NCBI GenBank assembly: GCA_963921795.1
Contig: OY997647.1
Location: 49,572,213 to 49,636,212, forward strand
Reading direction: 5' to 3'
Origin: Nannobrachium achirus
Taxonomy: Eukaryota; Chordata; Actinopteri; Myctophiformes; Myctophidae
Length of the DNA stretch: 64,000 nt
Of the stretch, positions 1 to 46,863 are shown in pieces; the first letter of the stretch is position 1, and every line of letters begins with the position of its first letter. Below the pieces are notes generated by a model. The model saw only the letters and a list, made by a program, of their open reading frames with translations, did no database searches and was not told where the DNA came from. Made by a program: the position numbers and the translations under genes.

Positions 1-455
1 TAAAAGGGATTGTATCCCAGATGATGCCCTGTTAGGAGATCCACACTAACAGAATCCATATATGGTCCTACCGACAGCTGCTATAAGCCAACCCTGGCGA
101 TAAGGTCTGAGTCGAAGAAATGCTTCTTTCCTGGCAAGAATTGCCCCTTTATACTGTAGGGCTCGTTTGTGTATTGTATGACATCACGCCACATCATCGG
201 CTGAGGACTGTGTGATGTCATCATATCTCCATATATGGAGACATAAGTTGCTCATGCCCAAATATGGGCTGGTGAGGTCAGACTTAGTGTGATGCGTAGG
301 TTATCTCCATATATGGAGATTCAACTTCAATGAGTAACCATGGCAAACTGTCAACTGCCCGTATGTCTTGATAATTGGTAAAACTAATTTTTTGGCCTAT
401 TTGTGGGGATAAGCGACCAACGGTCGCTTATCTCCCGATTAGGGAGTCTTACTGG
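1..455 (+). mobile_element. 3' part of a Helentron/Helitron-like non-autonomous element
   Basis: Lies in the intron upstream of the first ehmt2 exon in the window; its 5' end is outside. The last 75 or so bases (about 380-455) match 8474-8549 and then diverge, so CTGG at 452-455, followed by T, is the likely element end. The end carries two hairpins: GCGACC/GGTCGC, and CTCCC-GATTA-GGGAG. Palindromic tctccatatatggaga motifs at about 226-240 and 304-320 resemble the internal repeats of the element at 32890-34923. Confidence 0.55.
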
Positions 456-524
456 TCTTTACTCACACGTCCTTTCTCTCTCTCCTTTCTGACTCAACCT
501 CATTTTCTCTCACCCGTCATTCAG

Positions 525-13123
<12,599 letters not shown>

Positions 13124-13185
13124 GCCTTGATGGACCCTTGGTCTGAAACATTTACAGTTTTACATACACAAAGGACCACATTGGA

Positions 13186-13191
13186 AATAAA
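13186..13191 (+). other. Possible proximal polyadenylation signal of ehmt2
   Basis: AATAAA lies 63 nt after the ehmt2 stop codon. A second AATAAA at 13857-13862 is about 730 nt after the stop. Either or both could end the transcript; the sequence alone does not decide. Confidence 0.4.
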
Positions 13192-13306
13192 CTGTTGGGG
13201 TGTATTGTGTCATCCTGACATGTTGTCTTGTCAATATAATTTCTTTTTTGGAGCTGTGTGGAACACAAGCTCCCTATACGTGGCCGTGTGTGTGGCCGTG
13301 TCTGTG

Positions 13307-13341
<35 letters not shown>

Positions 13342-13397
13342 AGCCTACAGGACCTTTTGTGACCACACGAGGGCGCTGTTGTTCAGGCCAGGCCAGA

Positions 13398-13461
<64 letters not shown>
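13307..13461 (+). repeat. CTGT and CA microsatellites in ehmt2 3' region
   Basis: (CTGT)n at about 13307-13341 and (CA)30 at 13402-13461, separated by 60 bp of unique sequence. Both lie between the two possible ehmt2 polyadenylation signals. Confidence 0.95.
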
Positions 13462-13462
<1 letters not shown>

Positions 13463-13856
13463 CTCCACTTCGAACAGAGGTTCGATTTTTTATTACTATG
13501 TGGTGAATTCAGTCAATCAAATCACTGTCACACTAAAGGATTTCTTTAGGATCCTAGCCCTTACAAGTTTTGTTCCTCTTTATATGATATTTTGTACTGT
13601 ACAGTATATGTTTACTGTAATGTCAACATTCTCTTTTGCCATAATTATGAAACATAAATTATATGCACTAGGAATCAGCTGTGGAAGTTCAACGGTACCC
13701 AAGAGACGGTTCTTGTCGGGATAATATGGGAATAGGTCAAAACTGAAGAGTGGACGTCACGTGTGGGCAGCATTCATATCTGAACATGTGTCTGATTGTA
13801 AGCTTTGTTGCTGAACATTTATACTGTATTTGTTTTGTTTAGCACATATTCCATTT

Positions 13857-13862
13857 AATAAA
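13857..13862 (+). other. Possible distal polyadenylation signal of ehmt2
   Basis: AATAAA in an AT-rich context followed by T/GT-rich sequence (tgtgtttatgctttttag), a plausible downstream element. Use of this site would give a 3' UTR of about 750 nt that contains the CTGT and CA microsatellites at 13307-13461. Confidence 0.45.
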
Positions 13863-13989
13863 TGTGTTTATGCTTTTTAGAATTATCTGTCCTAATTTGT
13901 CATTATTTGAGATAATTGTTGTGCAAATAATTGCACTTGTTGAAAAATGTCTTTGTGGTGCTTTCCACTAGTATAGATAAAATAAGATG

Positions 13990-14115
13990 TGCTTTAACCC
14001 ATTTAGGCTTGACCTAAGTTTTCTGAAAAAATTACAAAAACAAATGTGCTACATACTGTACATGTACTGTAACTGTACTACACTAAAATGTGTTCCCGGC
14101 CTGAATGGCCTCCAA
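13990..14115 (+). repeat. Dispersed repeat, AACCCATTTAGGC family
   Basis: aacccatttaggcttgacct...acatactgtacatg...cactaaaatgtgttcccggc matches 30200-30330 almost base for base. Diverged relatives with the same edge sequence lie at 44161-44335 and 5705-5775. The edges are inverted (acccatttagacctg / caggtctaaatgtgt), so this is probably a MITE. Confidence 0.6.
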
Positions 14116-14239
14116 AGGACAAATTGTTGTGGACTGTCCAGCAGTTCAGTGGAAGATAAACGCTATACAGTAACATCTTGACAACAAATAGCTTTTATGT
14201 AAGTATTTGCACATACACACCTTCTGACAATGGTGCCAC

Positions 14240-14314
14240 TAGCCTGGCGTTGCTCATACTAATTCCTCACTGCCAGGGGGTGGTGTTGTGCGGTCTGGTT
14301 TATTAACCAGGCTA
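14240..14314. mobile_element. Short MITE, TAGCCTGG family
   Basis: TAGCCTGG at the left and TTAACCAGGCTA at the right bound 75 bp. Same family as 7171, 26198 and 42500. Confidence 0.5.
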
Positions 14315-15077
14315 ATATTACAGAACCCTCATGGCCAACATCTTACGTTACCTGTTACTGTTGTGGTGACATTGTAAAACCCCCATGGCCAACAACCTAA
14401 TTACTGTACCTGTTGGTATTGAGAATCTAAATGGACAGAAATGAATGTTTATAACAGTCAAGCCTGTTCTGGGTGCCCGGGGCCTGTAAGTGGGTCATGA
14501 AAGAATTGCAAGTGGGCCCTCAAATCTACAGTATTTCAATGATGGCTTTGCATTAAACCAAGGATGCCTGTATCATCATCCGAGAACTAAATAATGAAAC
14601 TTGAAATAAAAATATAAATACAATACAATAGGCTAAATACAGTACAAGAGGGTGGCTTAGCTTTTTATATTTGGACAGGTATTCCTGTGTGTGCAATATG
14701 GATGCCTGGCCTGGTTCAAGCCCATATGTTTTACTTGAAATAGACTATGCTATGGGATCATTTGTGAAACAAAAATAATACTAAAAGTGTATCAAATGAT
14801 TCTACGACAGCTTTGATGTCTCATACGCCCTTGAGGGAGTTCCAGGGGTCCCCACCCAGCAAAATGATTGATGTTTACTGTAGGAACTGAATGGGCCCTT
14901 ATGGGTCTGTTCTGTACACTGACTTAAAGATAAATGAACACTTATAATATGGACCATTTACTTGTGTTAAATTAAGAGTTTAGATTGGGGTCCCAGAGAC
15001 CACAAATAGTAATAGTGAATGACCGAATGCAGTGGTTTTCAGGGCTCATTGAGGGCATTCAAAAGGACCCATACAGG

Positions 15078-15578
15078 TCTGTTGCAAGTATTATACTTTT
15101 ACTCCACTACAATTACCGGTATATGCCTTTAGTTACTTAGCCTAGGCTACTACGGTAGTTACTTTGTAGATTTGAATTATTAACAAAACCACTTCAGACC
15201 TTTCTGCATGATGTGTAGACTACTTTCTACTTTTGGTACTTTAAGTACATTTTGATACGAATACTTTTGTACTTTAATGCCTCATTCACACTACAGATAT
15301 ATATTTGAACGTTTTGCTTGGTAATTCAATGTAATCTCAATGGAAACCAGCTTTAAGGCTGGGCATGTCGGCTGTCCTTGGAATCCAGCCTTTAAAGCTG
15401 GTTTCCATTGAGATTACATTGAATTACCAAGCAAAACGTTCAACTATATATCTGTAGTGTGAATGAGGCATTACTCAAGTACATTTTGAATTCCAGACTT
15501 TTACTAGTATTTCTACATTGCCGTATTGATACTTTTACTCAAGTAAGAAATGTGAGTAGTTTTTCCCACCACGGGCCA
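15078..15578 (+). repeat. Dispersed repeat rich in ACTTTTACT/TACTTTTG, with nested insertion
   Basis: Homologous to 58085-58533 over its whole length (tttactccactacaatta, tagttactttgtagattt, ttgaattccagactttta, tttttcccaccac). It is split by the TA-flanked foldback at 15277-15471. Confidence 0.75.
15277..15471. mobile_element. Foldback MITE with TA target duplication
   Basis: Arms of about 87 bp are near-perfect inverted copies (start ATGCCTCATTCACACTACAG, end with its complement) around a short centre. TA flanks both ends (15275-15276, 15472-15473). The empty site is seen in the homologous repeat near 58419. The TA duplication suggests Tc1/mariner mobilisation. Confidence 0.85.
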
Positions 15579-15599
15579 ATGTTGTTGAAATGAAAGGGT

Positions 15600-15915
15600 T
15601 GGATGAGAATCACAGACTGGGTGGGCGGGGCTCCAGAGCACAGAGCAGTCAGGTGCATCCATCATGCATCCCCCAGCAGGTGCGTCTGTGACGTCACCGC
15701 CTAGTAACAAACGCCAGTCGCCAGGAAGAAAGATTGACGAAGTTTGTTCTCATGTCAGTACAGGGTTGTTCACTGCGATAGCTGCTTTAGAATTAATAGT
15801 CTGCCGTAGCTGTTCGTTTTTTCTTGTTTTAAAGAACGGTTTGGTCAAGGTTTCTTGACTTATCTTAGAAGTTAAGAAGACATTAAGTAACGAAGGTGGA
15901 GGGAAGCTGATAAAC
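15600..15915 (+). promoter_or_regulatory. Putative slc44a4 promoter and 5' UTR
   Basis: Immediately upstream of the slc44a4 ATG. It contains a GC-box-like ggtgggcggggc (about 15619-15631) and a perfect CRE-type TGACGTCA (about 15688-15695). There is no clear TATA box. The transcription start cannot be fixed from sequence. Confidence 0.35.
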
Positions 15916-40615
<24,700 letters not shown>

Positions 40616-40715
40616 CTTAAAACTACGGTGAAGTAATCTATGACTGTACTCAACATACATACTCTATGCTGTAGGGTGGAAACTTTGTATATCCAAAACT
40701 TTTCAGGAAATGTAA

Positions 40716-40721
40716 AATAAA
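40716..40721 (+). other. Possible polyadenylation signal of slc44a4
   Basis: AATAAA about 100 nt after the slc44a4 stop, followed by a second AATAAA at about 40725. Further A-rich candidates lie near 41750. The first is the closest and most likely. Confidence 0.4.
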
Positions 40722-41965
40722 TGAATAAATTAAAAATGGTTCCAATGGATTCTAAGAAAAAAAGAAAAACTGTGTTCCAATGGATTCTATGTACCGTAGT
40801 TATTACGTTTGTATTTAGTCACAAGCTCTTGTTAATATGTTGTATTGTTTAAATATGTATAAACCCAGACAGACTTTCACTTTTTTTTTAATCTAAAAGT
40901 GAAAATACAGCTCACAAGATCACAATTACACACAGTAGGGTATTCATTTACAGGAAGAAAAAAAAAAGATAAATTATGAAATATGGAGATACAAGGTTTC
41001 TTCCCAACAGCAATGATATGATCTACGCGTGATGCGTCTTCTCCGTGACACCCATTTTATGCCGATAATAGGTGGAATGCGGAAACACGGTATCAGACTT
41101 TGATATCATTCTCTGCAATATCACCAAAGTTTACACACTCCAGTTTCTGCACTTTTATTTAACTTTCGATTGAATGTATGTATGTATGCATGTGGTATTA
41201 ATGATTGTATATGTGAAAGGTCTGAGCATGAGCCACTGAAGAATGTGAAGTGTTACTAGGTATCCTTCATAGATATTTTTTAATCGACCATAGAATATTT
41301 TGATTTAATATTCCTGCTGTGTTGGCCAAAGCAATACTTTTATTACATTTGATATTTATAATGTGCACAACACTGATATTTGTGTGTCTAGAAAAAGCCT
41401 CTATCAACAATGTTGACATGTTCAAGTTTTATTATATGATGGCAGTTTGCCATGTCCATGCCAGTCTCAGCACACAGTAATGAGTTAATATTTAAAAACG
41501 TACAAAAGCAACTCGATTTCTTTAAAGTTGCCATTTGTCCTGGGTTAGGGCACGGTCACACCAAAATGTAATTCTACGTATGAGGGCGGATTCTGCCAAT
41601 GCTTTACAATGGGAACGGAGCGGTTTGTTTTACGATTTGTGGATGTCTGCAAAAAAAGAAGAAAAAACGCTCTGTTCCCAGGTAGAATTAAACTTCGGTG
41701 TGACCATTTCCTAATAGGGGTGATGTAACGGCAACTTTCAGATGAAGAAAATAAAATGATTTAACTGAACAAGTAATAGCTATCACATTCTAGATATTGA
41801 TGCTTTAAGACTACACGTATTTGTAAAGTGATTTATAATTGTTTGTTTTATAACTGCAAATATTTTGATTACACACACAATGCATTAGATATTTATTAAA
41901 ATAATACAATTGTGAATATGACTGTGGAGGTATCTGTGTCCTTACTCCTTTTCAACAAATATGTA

Positions 41966-42110
41966 AGCAATTTACCCCGAGTGAGAGGACATTATGCTCT
42001 CATAATGTCCGCAGTGAGGGTGTTATCGGACGAGGCGCAGCCGAGTCCGATAACACCCTCACTCAGGACATTATGAGAGCATAATGTCCGACCCCGAGTG
42101 GTAAATAGCT
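41966..42110. repeat. Nested triple palindrome (cruciform-prone)
   Basis: Outer arms AGC.ATTTACC.. (41966) and GGTAAATAGCT (42110). Within each arm is its own 24-bp palindrome (GGACATTATG-CTCT-CATAATGTCC, 41987-42010 and 42066-42089). The centre is AGTGAGGGTGTTATCGGAC facing its perfect complement (42013-42031, 42045-42063) around gaggcgcagccga. Probably a foldback MITE; family not assigned. Confidence 0.85.
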
Positions 42111-42337
42111 TTTCTACCACTTTTTCCCGTATACATGAAAGAAAACACATAGTTGTAACTTGCAAGGATCTTAAGTTACAATCATTATTGCCTATAAAAC
42201 TTCCGCGAGACAGCAGTAACAGTTTGTTTGCATCAGTAGCCAGATGCAATGCATTATTTTCTCTACTGAGTTTTTTTTTTTTTGTTTGTCTGTTATGGTT
42301 CCTGTGTAAGTAATTAGCCCACAATCACCTGTATATC

Positions 42338-42745
42338 TCAAAGGGGAAAACCATCCATTTTGAACCATGTCATAATATACCTTGGAGCTGCTGTGTGGAA
42401 ATAAGAAAAAGGTCCCCCCCTCTCCGTGTTGCCTTGAACTGGAATTGATTGTTGGGGTCATGAGTGACATACGGTCGGTGTACTCTAGAAGAATGAGGCT
42501 AGCCTCGTAAACCGCCTCCTCCTGGAGCTACATTCATTTGCTCACTAGGAATAGAATCAGAATTTCAGGATGAGGTTGGTTCACAAGGCTAGAATGAGGC
42601 AGCCTAGACCCCAACAATCAATTTAAGTTCTAGGTAACACAGAGGGGGGGGGGGGGGGGGGGGGGGGTGTAGACTTTTTTTCTTATTTCCAACAACAGCT
42701 CTAAGGTATATAAAGACATGGTTCAATGTTGAAAATGGGTGGTAG
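42338..42745. repeat. Inverted repeat pair around a MITE
   Basis: About 42338-42460 and 42605-42745 are inverted copies (attgattgttggggtc / gaccccaacaatcaat; ggaaataagaaaaa / ttttcttatttcc), with the TAGCCTCG MITE in the loop and a 24-bp G run at 42644-42667 in one arm. Confidence 0.75.
42500..42591. mobile_element. Short MITE, TAGCCTCGTAAACC family
   Basis: TAGCCTCGTAAACC at the left and GGTTCACAAGGCTA at the right, 92 bp, inside the loop of the larger inverted repeat. Confidence 0.55.
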
Positions 42746-42821
42746 CTGAGTTGATCCACCATTATTCTATTTGATGTCCGGCTTCCACCTTAAATTGTAA
42801 CTGCACAGAACATGCACTGCT

Positions 42822-42854
42822 GTTAATTCCATACTAATGAAGTATGGAATTAAC
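42822..42854. repeat. Perfect hairpin, 14-bp arms
   Basis: GTTAATTCCATACT, loop aatga, then the exact complement. No T-run follows, so it is not a terminator-like structure. Role unknown. Confidence 0.6.
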
Positions 42855-44160
42855 ATGCAATGGTTCCTGTGTACAAGGTTACGGTACAGAATGCATGTGT
42901 CTAGCAGCCAGGTAATCTCTGCTTTTTTTTGCCGATGGGTTCCCAGATTGGGTCTGAGGAGACGACAGGTTTGTGGAATGTGGAGGAATGACTAATGAGT
43001 TGCTAGAAGTGGCCTTTACAGTTTTGCTTCAATACTGTTGTGTTTTCAGTCTCCTGTGCATGAGGCCATGGACCCCCATTTGATACAATTTCATCTCTTG
43101 GACCCCAATCTACACTGTATAATCCTCAGTGTTCATTTAACTCAAAGGACAAATGGAACCAAATTAACCCGCAAGTCTATTTGGTTAAATCTTTACACTT
43201 TGAGTTACATGCCCATAAGGCTCCATTTGGTTCCTCGCTATAAATCATTTCGCTGGTGACCCCTACACCCCACCTTGTTTATACAAACCAATGCTGTGTA
43301 TACCTGTGGAAGCATGCCAGGGGATGTGGATTTGAATCCTAATATAGGATAAACAGGTGTGCAAATACAGTACTTGAGAGTTCTAAACAAGTGTTGTTCA
43401 TCAGGAATCCCATACAAGTACATGTACTTTGGAAAAATAGGCTACTGGCAAAGTAAAGATTGCTCAAATCCATTTGCCTTACATTAATGTGGAGATGTGA
43501 AAAAATAAGTATTACACAAGTAATTTTATTAAACATCTATTTATTCAGATTGCAGAAAACATCTCTCAATACAAGTTTCAATCTCCTACACCAATTTGGT
43601 TTTGCACAATGTTTTCATGTTAATCTGCCAAATGAGACATACTGTAATGGTGGCATTTTCAGTGTCACGAAAGCTTCATAATACAAATGTGTAGCTTGAT
43701 CAGACAATGGTATGCAAGAAATGACAAGCCCCATTGCTCGTCCTGTCTGTGCCATAGACAATCCTTGTTGCCATCTCTCACCATTGTATGATATTTGATA
43801 AAGTGCGGCTTGACACCAACTAGGACCAGTTTAGTAGAACACCTGTCAAGCTAAGTCATCTAGACTGAACTACATTTATGTACATTAACGGAGTGGTCTA
43901 AAAAGACTAGACCCTAAACTGGCCCTTGGTCTTTTAAGCCATTTCATGTGCTTCACAGTGGTTACATTTGACTAACGGGGACGTTTACAGATGTTGCTGC
44001 TTTTCTGTTGTCCTACAGTGAATATCGTACCGATGGAGACGTCAGTTAATATACATTGCATGTGTTAAAGGGGCTGAATCAACCATTTTTCTTATTTTAG
44101 TTCCTAGTATTTCAATCCATTTGAAGCAGGGAATGATGAACTACTGGTAATGTTGACTCA

Positions 44161-44340
44161 GACCCATTTACGTAGACCTGAGGCAGATTCTAAAATCGCT
44201 GTTTTCTGAAAAACTTTAAAGTTTTATTCGAATTTAGCAGCAAAGAAAATGCAGCTATAGCAACAGCTAATGTGACAGAGGTGTTCCCGGCTTGAAAGGT
44301 AAACTTATAGGTTTTCCAGGTCTAAATGTGTTACTTAGCT
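44161..44340 (+). repeat. Diverged copy of AACCCATTTAGGC repeat
   Basis: acccatttacgtagacctga at the left, ttccaggtctaaatgtgtta at the right, and gtgttcccggcttgaaagg near the right end as in the other copies. Confidence 0.5.
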
Positions 44341-44919
44341 GGCATGTTTAGTCACTTGTTCTAGTTTTTAGGTGTGAAGGGCACAGGAGGCTTGAACACA
44401 ACCAAGCATTTCAGGAACTTGTCAGATCATTGCTTGCTCGAAAGGATAAAGAACTCATTTAGCCATTTCTCGCACATTTACACACTCTCACTTCCCAAAG
44501 CTGTCCATTCATTCAGAAAGTAAGAAGTAAAAATGGCATTTACAATATTCATATATACAAATATATATATATATACACACTCTCACCCATAGACACAAAC
44601 ATACAAGTACAATCAGGAAAAATCCAATCAATCAAAAAACAAACAAAAATAATAATCGTAATAGAACAGTGCTCCATTTCATCACTGTGGCAGTTCTCTG
44701 AACTGTAGCACATCATTCATGTAGGTTAAGCTGCTGACTACTACCAGTATCATTAAGTATTAAAAGGATTCTAACCCACCATCTTAAACACTGTATCAAC
44801 TCTGCTTACATGTTATTACTGTGTAGCACCTTTGTTAAGCTACTTTGTTAAGATTCTCCCACCGACCGCAAAAGCCTGAATTATACATACTGTAGTTACG
44901 TGCCAGTGTTGCGTACCGG

Positions 44920-44988
44920 AAATGGCGGATCTACAAACTCACAACGGGACACAGCTTAACACGTAAGCCTGTAGATCTGTTATTTTCA
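44920..44988. repeat. Short palindromic element, GAAAATAGC family
   Basis: GGAAATGGCGGATCTACAAA..CTCACAACG at the left and GCCTGTAGATCTGTTATTTTC at the right with a longer loop. Diverged copy. Confidence 0.6.
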
Positions 44989-46183
44989 GTGTGAGACAGT
45001 TGCATAACCAAGTATAACTCGACATTAAACTAATATTGTTGTAATGCGCATGTGAAGGACTGACTTTTACTTTCTGTGCTCCATGTCTGAATCCCTCTGT
45101 ACAGAGCACACATGGCAGCCGAGCAAACCTCACACTTGCCTTTTAAATTGTGATATCCCATTCAGTATAAAGTCTAAAGGTATACTTTGTCGTATGACTG
45201 CGTCGTACAATGAAGTAGTTACTTAACATGTACACCTATAGGATAGTGAAAAGGAACAAAGAATGAAGGGCTGGTTCTCAACACCAACACTCCCTCCAAT
45301 CTATTTTATTAGGATAGGTCTTGTCTATAAATGACTTCACAGTGCAATGGCAGTATTTGTTAAGACAAATATATAAAAAGCATATCCATCTGTACTATCG
45401 CTACCGAGCCATTTGTATTTAAGTCCTACTTATCCATGTGTATTTCGTAAAATCTGCAAGGTTTTGATCATTACATGAGGAAAATTGTAAACAGGACTCT
45501 GTCCAGATATGTTTTTCCCAAGATCGTACATGGTGTTGAACTGCTACTCTTTGGCCTTTTGGGAAAATAAAATAAAAGTTGCTATAGCAATGACTACAAG
45601 TCTCAACAGGATTCACATTTCCCTGTTTTTAATTGTTTTACCACCCCCAGTTTGCTTTTCTGGTTCATGATCCTGAATTATGACTTGCCTGTACAAAACA
45701 GTGGTGCAGCACACCACCAAATTCCAATTTTCTTTTTAAGAATTGATCCTACTTATTTAATACTGACTCTAATGCCACCTTCAAGACAGAGTCTTGCATT
45801 TCCATTGTGAAACGCTCTAAAGGTAGTCCCCTAAACCCCCTTGTCTTTTTATTTATCTACAAGTGCACACAGAGAGAAAAGACTATAAGATGATCCTTGA
45901 CTGTTTTTTGAGACCCTTGTTTTCAGGAGTACCAACACTGCTGGTGAGCGTATGATCTTATTTGCCAAGTGGGTCTTGCACAAGTAATACAGAGGACTGG
46001 ACAGGAGGGGAGGTTGAACTCAGCATCCTCACTCATGACATGTTCTGCCCTATTATGTGGGCTAATTGGCCATGGTTCTCATTTAATGATAATCTTCTGT
46101 TATTTGATCACAATCACCTGTTTGCTACCAAGACGTCTGTGACCAAATGCTATGAATATTGAATCTCCCCTCTTACCTACTAC

Positions 46184-46189
46184 TTTATT
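46184..46189 (-). other. Possible polyadenylation signal of rnf5
   Basis: TTTATT on the plus strand (AATAAA on the minus strand) about 430 nt downstream of the rnf5 stop codon. Other TTTATT hexamers lie farther on (for example near 45847), so the true end of the 3' UTR is uncertain. Confidence 0.3.
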
Positions 46190-46359
46190 GCCTTTAACAT
46201 AAATTGACGAGGCAATTAAACATCACAGAACAATATCAACTTGAATGAATCTCCCTTTGCTAGGAGAGACAATGCAACACCCTAGTCTCTCTCATTCTGG
46301 ATTTAAAATACTGTTTTGTTCTATTTAGTACCTGCGAGCAAAGATAACTGTATTTTGTA

Positions 46360-46363
<4 letters not shown>

Positions 46364-46448
<85 letters not shown>

Positions 46449-46459
46449 ATGCGCGTGTG

Positions 46460-46508
<49 letters not shown>
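46364..46508 (+). repeat. (GT)n microsatellite, interrupted
   Basis: Two GT runs separated by catgcgcgtgtgc, just downstream of the rnf5 stop codon (gene on the other strand). Confidence 0.96.
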
Positions 46509-46509
<1 letters not shown>

Positions 46510-46619
46510 CTGTGTATGAGTTCAGTGTGTGAGTTTTGGAGCTCATCCCTCCCAAGCCAATCTGTCTGTCTGTCCATTCATCCAACACCTTTTAATGCAT
46601 GCTATCCAGCCAGCCTCCC

Positions 46620-46825
46620 TCACACACTCAGGAGCCAGAAGAAGAAAAAGATGGCCACAAACAGGAAGAGAGAGTCCTGCCAGTTGTTGCCATTGTTCGG
46701 GTTGCCATTGCCTTGGTGATCACCTGCTGCATACTGATCTGTTGTGGGGATAAAAATATGGGTTATACTGTACCAAATTCTGTATTCATACTGTATTCAC
46801 ACATATGACTGCACTGTAGCTGAAG

Positions 46826-46863
<38 letters not shown>

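Larger units (their letters stand above)
13124..15915 (+). other. Intergenic region ehmt2-slc44a4
   Basis: Contains the ehmt2 3' UTR, two microsatellites, a dispersed fragment at 13990-14165 (homologous to 30200-30330), a small MITE at 14240, the ACTTTTACTT repeat with its nested foldback, and the slc44a4 promoter. I see no further gene. Confidence 0.75.
40616..46619. other. Convergent intergenic region slc44a4-rnf5
   Basis: Holds the 3' UTRs of the two facing genes, a MITE-like pair of ends at about 41552-41707 (ggtcacacc / ggtgtgacc), the nested palindrome at 41966, an inverted repeat around a MITE at 42338, a hairpin at 42822, a palindrome at 44920 and GT repeats at 46364. No exon-like sequence was recognised. 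Confidence 0.7.

Noticed and set aside
375..524. Upstream extension of the first visible ehmt2 exon
   Set aside because: It crosses a mobile-element end and a good acceptor at 523-524; the homology to G9a starts at 525.
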